DNA of 25,186 nucleotides from Spirochaetaceae bacterium UBA6243 (GTDB taxonomy: Bacteria; Spirochaetota; Spirochaetia; Treponematales; Rectinemataceae). Of the stretch, positions 23,399 through 25,186 are shown one piece after another. The translations under genes were made by a program, and so were the position numbers. A model generated the notes under the pieces. It was not told the DNA's origin and ran no database searches. It worked only from the letters and a program-made list of their open reading frames with translations. Location of the stretch: assembly GCA_002441395.1 (NCBI GenBank), contig DJVZ01000031.1, positions 12,567 to 37,752 on the forward strand. The letters are read 5' to 3'. The stretch's first letter is position 1. Each line of letters opens with the position of its first letter.

Positions 23399-23449
23399 TT
23401 TCTGCAGAACAGGTAATAAACTAACAATTTTGCAGAAAGGGTATTCTGC
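23399..23449 (-). promoter_or_regulatory. Three alternating TTCTGC half-sites in the amidohydrolase leader
   Basis: TTTCTGCA (23399-23406) and TGCAGAAA (23431-23438) form a perfect 8-bp inverted repeat. A third copy, TTCTGC (23444-23449), can pair with the same middle element (GCAGAA, 23432-23437). The middle segment therefore has two mutually exclusive partners in the transcript, or the three sites form an operator cluster. Confidence 0.45.
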
Positions 23450-23504
23450 GTGAATTTGACTTCAATCAAGGACAATTATATATCTAGCCATTTTTTCAGA
23501 AAAC

Positions 23505-23533
23505 ATCATATTGTGAGAAATACAACCTGTCAA
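23505..23533 (-). promoter_or_regulatory. Strong sigma70 promoter of the amidohydrolase operon
   Basis: On the minus strand, TTGACA (23528-23533), a 17-base spacer and TATGAT (23505-23510) give 11 of 12 consensus matches. Transcription would begin near 23498, leaving a leader of about 208 bases before the ATG at 23290. It lies between the regulator gene and the first amidohydrolase, so the two amidohydrolases form their own transcription unit. Confidence 0.8.
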
Positions 23534-23534
23534 T
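23524..23534 (-). promoter_or_regulatory. Candidate DeoR operator over the amidohydrolase -35 box
   Basis: ATTGACAGGTT on the minus strand covers the -35 box. A 10-of-11 match (ATTAACAGGTT) lies at 24478-24488 at the start of the regulator's own transcript, and the wider 15-base match is 12 of 15. A shared element at both promoters flanking a DeoR gene is what an autoregulated operator would look like. Confidence 0.4.
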
Positions 23535-23571
23535 GATAAAAATATATCAATAATGGTCTAGAGGACGCGAC

Positions 23572-24360
23572 TTACGCGATATAAAGCTCGATATTCGACT
23601 CTCGAATGGCGTCGACGTATTCCTGCGGAATGCCATCGTCGGTGATTATCGCGTGAAAGTCCCTCAGATCGGAGAAAAAGACCGGACGGACCTTCCCTAG
23701 CTTGCTCGAGTCTATCAGCAGAATGCGCTCTTGGCTCGATTCCATGGCGGCGCGCTTGATCTCCGTCTCGTATCTGTTGGAAGTGGTTACTCCCAGCTTC
23801 AAATCCGCGCCGCGAGCCGAGATGAAGGCTTTGTTCGTCCGGTTTTCCCTTATGAGCTGCACAGTCTGGGGGCTCTCAAATATCAGAGTCGATTCATGGA
23901 AATAGCCTCCGCCGAAAACGATGTTGCATTCGACCTGACTGTATATGCTTTCAAGGATATTGATCGCGTGGCAAATCACCGTGATATCGTTGGGCAGATA
24001 TTCGCACATGCGCTCCGTGGTGGATCCCGCGTCCAGAAAAACGAAATCCTTTGGCTGTATCAGAGAAACCGCCTTTTTGGCAATACGGATCTTTTGATCG
24101 AGAAAGAGGTCATCGTCACGATCGACATAATACCTCGAAGCGTTTAGACCGCGGATGCTGCCGCTCGGCTTGTTGAAGACCGCCCCGCCATGTATCAGTT
24201 TGATAATGTTCTTTTCTTCCAGCACCACCAGATCCCGGCGTATGGTCATTTCGGAGACCGAGAGCGAGGTGGCGAGATCGTGAATGGAAGAGGCTTTATT
24301 GGCCTTCAGTATCTCTGTAATTTTTCGTATTCTTTCCATTCTCGGATCTATTTTCCTCAT
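23572..24360 (-). CDS. DeoR-family transcriptional regulator
   Basis: The 262-residue regulator has the standard layout. A winged helix-turn-helix spans about 8-58 (KITEIL, then SSIHDLATSLSVSEMTIRRDL and LEEKNIIKLIHGGAVF). A C-terminal sugar-phosphate-sensing domain follows, with the FLDAGSTTERMCEYLP loop near 103-118. I chose ATG at 24360 because AGGAG lies 7 bases upstream. The open frame continues to 24477 but has no ribosome site there and would begin almost at the predicted transcription start. It is upstream of and parallel to the two amidohydrolase genes, which it probably represses with a sugar phosphate or nucleotide-derived inducer. It may also control the facing ten-gene operon. 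Confidence 0.92.
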   Translation of the reverse strand: MRKIDPRMERIRKITEILKANKASSIHDLATSLSVSEMTIRRDLVVLEEKNIIKLIHGGAVFNKPSGSIRGLNASRYYVDRDDDLFLDQKIRIAKKAVSLIQPKDFVFLDAGSTTERMCEYLPNDITVICHAINILESIYSQVECNIVFGGGYFHESTLIFESPQTVQLIRENRTNKAFISARGADLKLGVTTSNRYETEIKRAAMESSQERILLIDSSKLGKVRPVFFSDLRDFHAIITDDGIPQEYVDAIRESNIELYIA

Positions 24361-24477
24361 TTTTCTCTCCTGGCTTTCGAACTTTTTAATGCCTTTTCTC
24401 GATTGTACGATGGGAAAATCCAGTTTCGGACTGGCCGCAACGGATCGATATGGTAATCGCCCATCATTGCGTGTCAA

Positions 24478-24488
24478 AACCTGTTAAT
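24478..24488 (-). promoter_or_regulatory. Candidate DeoR operator at the regulator's own transcription start
   Basis: ATTAACAGGTT on the minus strand begins next to the -10 box and spans the predicted start (near 24482). It is the partner of the element at 23524-23534. A repressor bound here would block its own transcription. The assignment rests on two copies only. Confidence 0.35.
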
Positions 24489-24517
24489 ATTATAGCTTGA
24501 ACTGACGGAATGTGCAA
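24489..24517 (-). promoter_or_regulatory. Promoter of the DeoR regulator gene
   Basis: TTGCAC (24512-24517), a 17-base spacer and a perfect TATAAT (24489-24494) on the minus strand. The predicted leader is about 120 bases. Confidence 0.55.
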
Positions 24518-24701
24518 ATACCGTCCCTATTTTGATAAATTTCTAACAGAATGTGTGGCCGATTGTCGTGGAAAACTTCCGTGCGTGAAAAGAACCATGC
24601 CGCTCATCCGCGGTATAATGCAGCTGGAGCCGTAAGAGGCGGCGCACTCTCCTGACACTCAGCCAATCAAGTTTTTTATTTTTATATATCCAATTATTTC
24701 T
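24518..24701. other. Intergenic stretch between DeoR promoter and tRNA
   Basis: With the leader and promoter of the regulator, the gene-free span is 24361-24701. In 24518-24701 I see no convincing gene, terminator hairpin or repeat. An isolated TATAAT at 24614-24619 on the plus strand lacks a -35 partner. The A+T-rich part at 24671-24700 lies directly 3' of the tRNA, with A-rich runs in the transcript sense, and no stem precedes it. Confidence 0.5.
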
Positions 24702-24775
24702 TGGGCCCTGCTGGACTTGAACCAGCGACCTACGGATTATGAGTCCGCAGCTCTGACCAACTGAGCTAAGGGCCC
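24702..24775 (-). tRNA. tRNA-Ile2 (anticodon CAT, lysidine-type)
   Basis: The cloverleaf is complete on the minus strand: acceptor GGGCCCT/AGGGCCC, D-stem GCTC/GAGC, anticodon stem GCGGA/TCCGT around loop CTCATAA (anticodon CAT), and T-arm GCTGG-TTCAAGT-CCAGC, with discriminator A. The CCA end is not encoded. The body matches E. coli tRNA-Ile2 much better than elongator tRNA-Met, with the same TTAGCTCAG start and the same T-arm. The CAT anticodon is therefore probably converted to lysidine-AT by TilS and reads AUA. Elongator or initiator Met is the alternative; initiator is excluded by the paired first acceptor base. Confidence 0.92.
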
Positions 24776-24790
24776 GCGTTACCACGGCAG

Positions 24791-24841
24791 AGAGGTCCGC
24801 CTGGAGGCGGCGTTCGTAGCGCGCCGCACAGCCTCACCTCT
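24791..24841 (-). repeat. Extended hairpin in the tRNA leader
   Basis: AGAGGT (24791-24796) pairs with ACCTCT (24836-24841); inside, GAGGC (24804-24808) pairs with GCCTC (24831-24835) and a GGCG/CGCC stem continues inward. CCGCC/GGCGG (24797-24801 with 24806-24810) can form a competing small hairpin. The element lies between the predicted tRNA promoter and the tRNA, so it would be part of the primary transcript. Confidence 0.45.
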
Positions 24842-24854
24842 TAAAGCGCAACTG

Positions 24855-24883
24855 AATCTATCAGCAGAGGGCGAAAAAGTCAA
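24855..24883 (-). promoter_or_regulatory. Probable promoter of the tRNA gene
   Basis: TTGACT (24878-24883), a 17-base spacer and TAGATT (24855-24860) on the minus strand match consensus at nine of twelve positions. The start would be near 24848, about 73 bases before the mature tRNA 5' end. Confidence 0.55.
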
Positions 24884-24994
24884 CGGAAGGGCTAGGGGGA
24901 GAGATGCGACGCAGGTTGGTGCCGCATAGATGCCAGATTTTTCCTAGATGGTTTTTTGCAGAGACACCAACGCAAACGTGCGCGGCGCCTGCCT

Positions 24995-25011
24995 CAAAAA
25001 ACTATTTTTTG
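24995..25011. repeat. A-run/T-run palindrome upstream of the last gene
   Basis: CAAAAAA-CTA-TTTTTTG is a perfect 7-bp inverted repeat. It could be the tail of a weak terminator for something to its left or a promoter-region element; a TACAAT (25013-25018) follows directly. No GC-rich stem accompanies it. Confidence 0.3.
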
Positions 25012-25026
25012 CTACAATTGACCATC

Positions 25027-25186
25027 ATGAAGACCGAATTGCAGTTTGCCGATGACGAAAGGCTCAGGAAAGTAACCCTCGCGCTGGTCGAGCTCGAGGG
25101 GATCGATTGGGGGCGCGCGGCGGAGGTGGCGCCGGAGGCGCTTTTTGAGAAGATTTTGGGGGAGGCGCGCGCATCGGGCACGGAAG
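25027..25186 (+). CDS. Unrecognised protein, N-terminal fragment cut by the window end
   Basis: An open frame of 53 codons starts at ATG 25027 and runs off the window. The peptide begins MKTELQFADDERLRKV and continues as a charged, helix-prone stretch with Leu, Glu and Ala (ALVELEGIDWGRAAEVAPEALF). The codon use is G+C-rich and looks coding. There is no ribosome site upstream, and TACAAT at 25013-25018 would place a transcription start almost at the ATG, so the message might be leaderless; TTG at 25018 in the same frame is an alternative. I do not recognise the family and assign no function. Confidence 0.5.
   Translation, partial: MKTELQFADDERLRKVTLALVELEGIDWGRAAEVAPEALFEKILGEARASGTE

Noticed and set aside
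24543..24785. 80-codon open frame on the minus strand
   Set aside because: Its N-terminal part is the translated tRNA gene, a well-known false-protein pattern.
1..25186. CRISPR arrays, insertion sequences, prophage genes or attachment sites
   Set aside because: No regularly spaced repeats, transposase or integrase motifs, or long terminal inverted repeats were seen, and no direct repeat flanks the tRNA within the window.

Overview
The window is about 25 kb of bacterial DNA of roughly 55-58% G+C by eye, with strong AGGAGG-type ribosome binding sites, sigma70-type promoters and tightly packed operons. Nothing in it fixes the lineage. The mix of BMP-type nucleoside transport, sugar ABC systems and DeoR-type regulators fits a heterotrophic anaerobe such as a spirochaete or a clostridium-like firmicute, but this is a weak inference. 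No phage, transposase or CRISPR signal was seen.

Region A (1-8022) is a carbohydrate uptake locus. On the plus strand, the end of a MalK/UgpC-type ATPase is translationally coupled to a cytoplasmic GH63-like glycosidase. Facing it on the minus strand is an operon of solute-binding protein, MalF-like permease, MalG-like permease and a glycerophosphodiester phosphodiesterase. A regulator with a DeoR-type effector domain but an unusual N-terminus is divergent from the operon.

Region B (8044-10152) holds two stand-alone genes: a ferritin-like/VIT1 fusion membrane protein (MbfA type) and garR, a tartronate semialdehyde reductase, which ends in a probable terminator.

Region C (10257-20484) starts at a perfect TTGACA-17-TATAAT promoter. 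It runs through ten co-directional genes: PfkB kinase, double-SIS protein, BtpA/SgcQ-family protein, a complete BMP-type nucleoside ABC importer (binding protein, double ATPase, two permeases), uridine phosphorylase, an Asp/Glu/hydantoin-racemase-like protein and a HAD 5'-nucleotidase-like phosphatase. Intercistronic hairpins punctuate the first half. Region D (20506-24517), on the minus strand and convergent with it, carries two tandem cyclic amidohydrolases (hydantoinase/dihydropyrimidinase type) and a DeoR regulator. Together C and D look like import and dismantling of a nucleoside or glycosylated ring compound: the sugar goes to the kinase, isomerase and phosphatase, and the base or cyclic ureide goes to the amidohydrolases and racemase-like enzyme. 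Two of these enzymes lack a canonical active-site residue (Cys to Ser in the racemase-like protein, metal-ligand His to Asn in one amidohydrolase), so the chemistry may not be the textbook one.

Region E (24518-25186) has a tRNA-Ile2(CAT) gene with its own promoter and a hairpin leader, and the start of an unrecognised gene that runs off the window.
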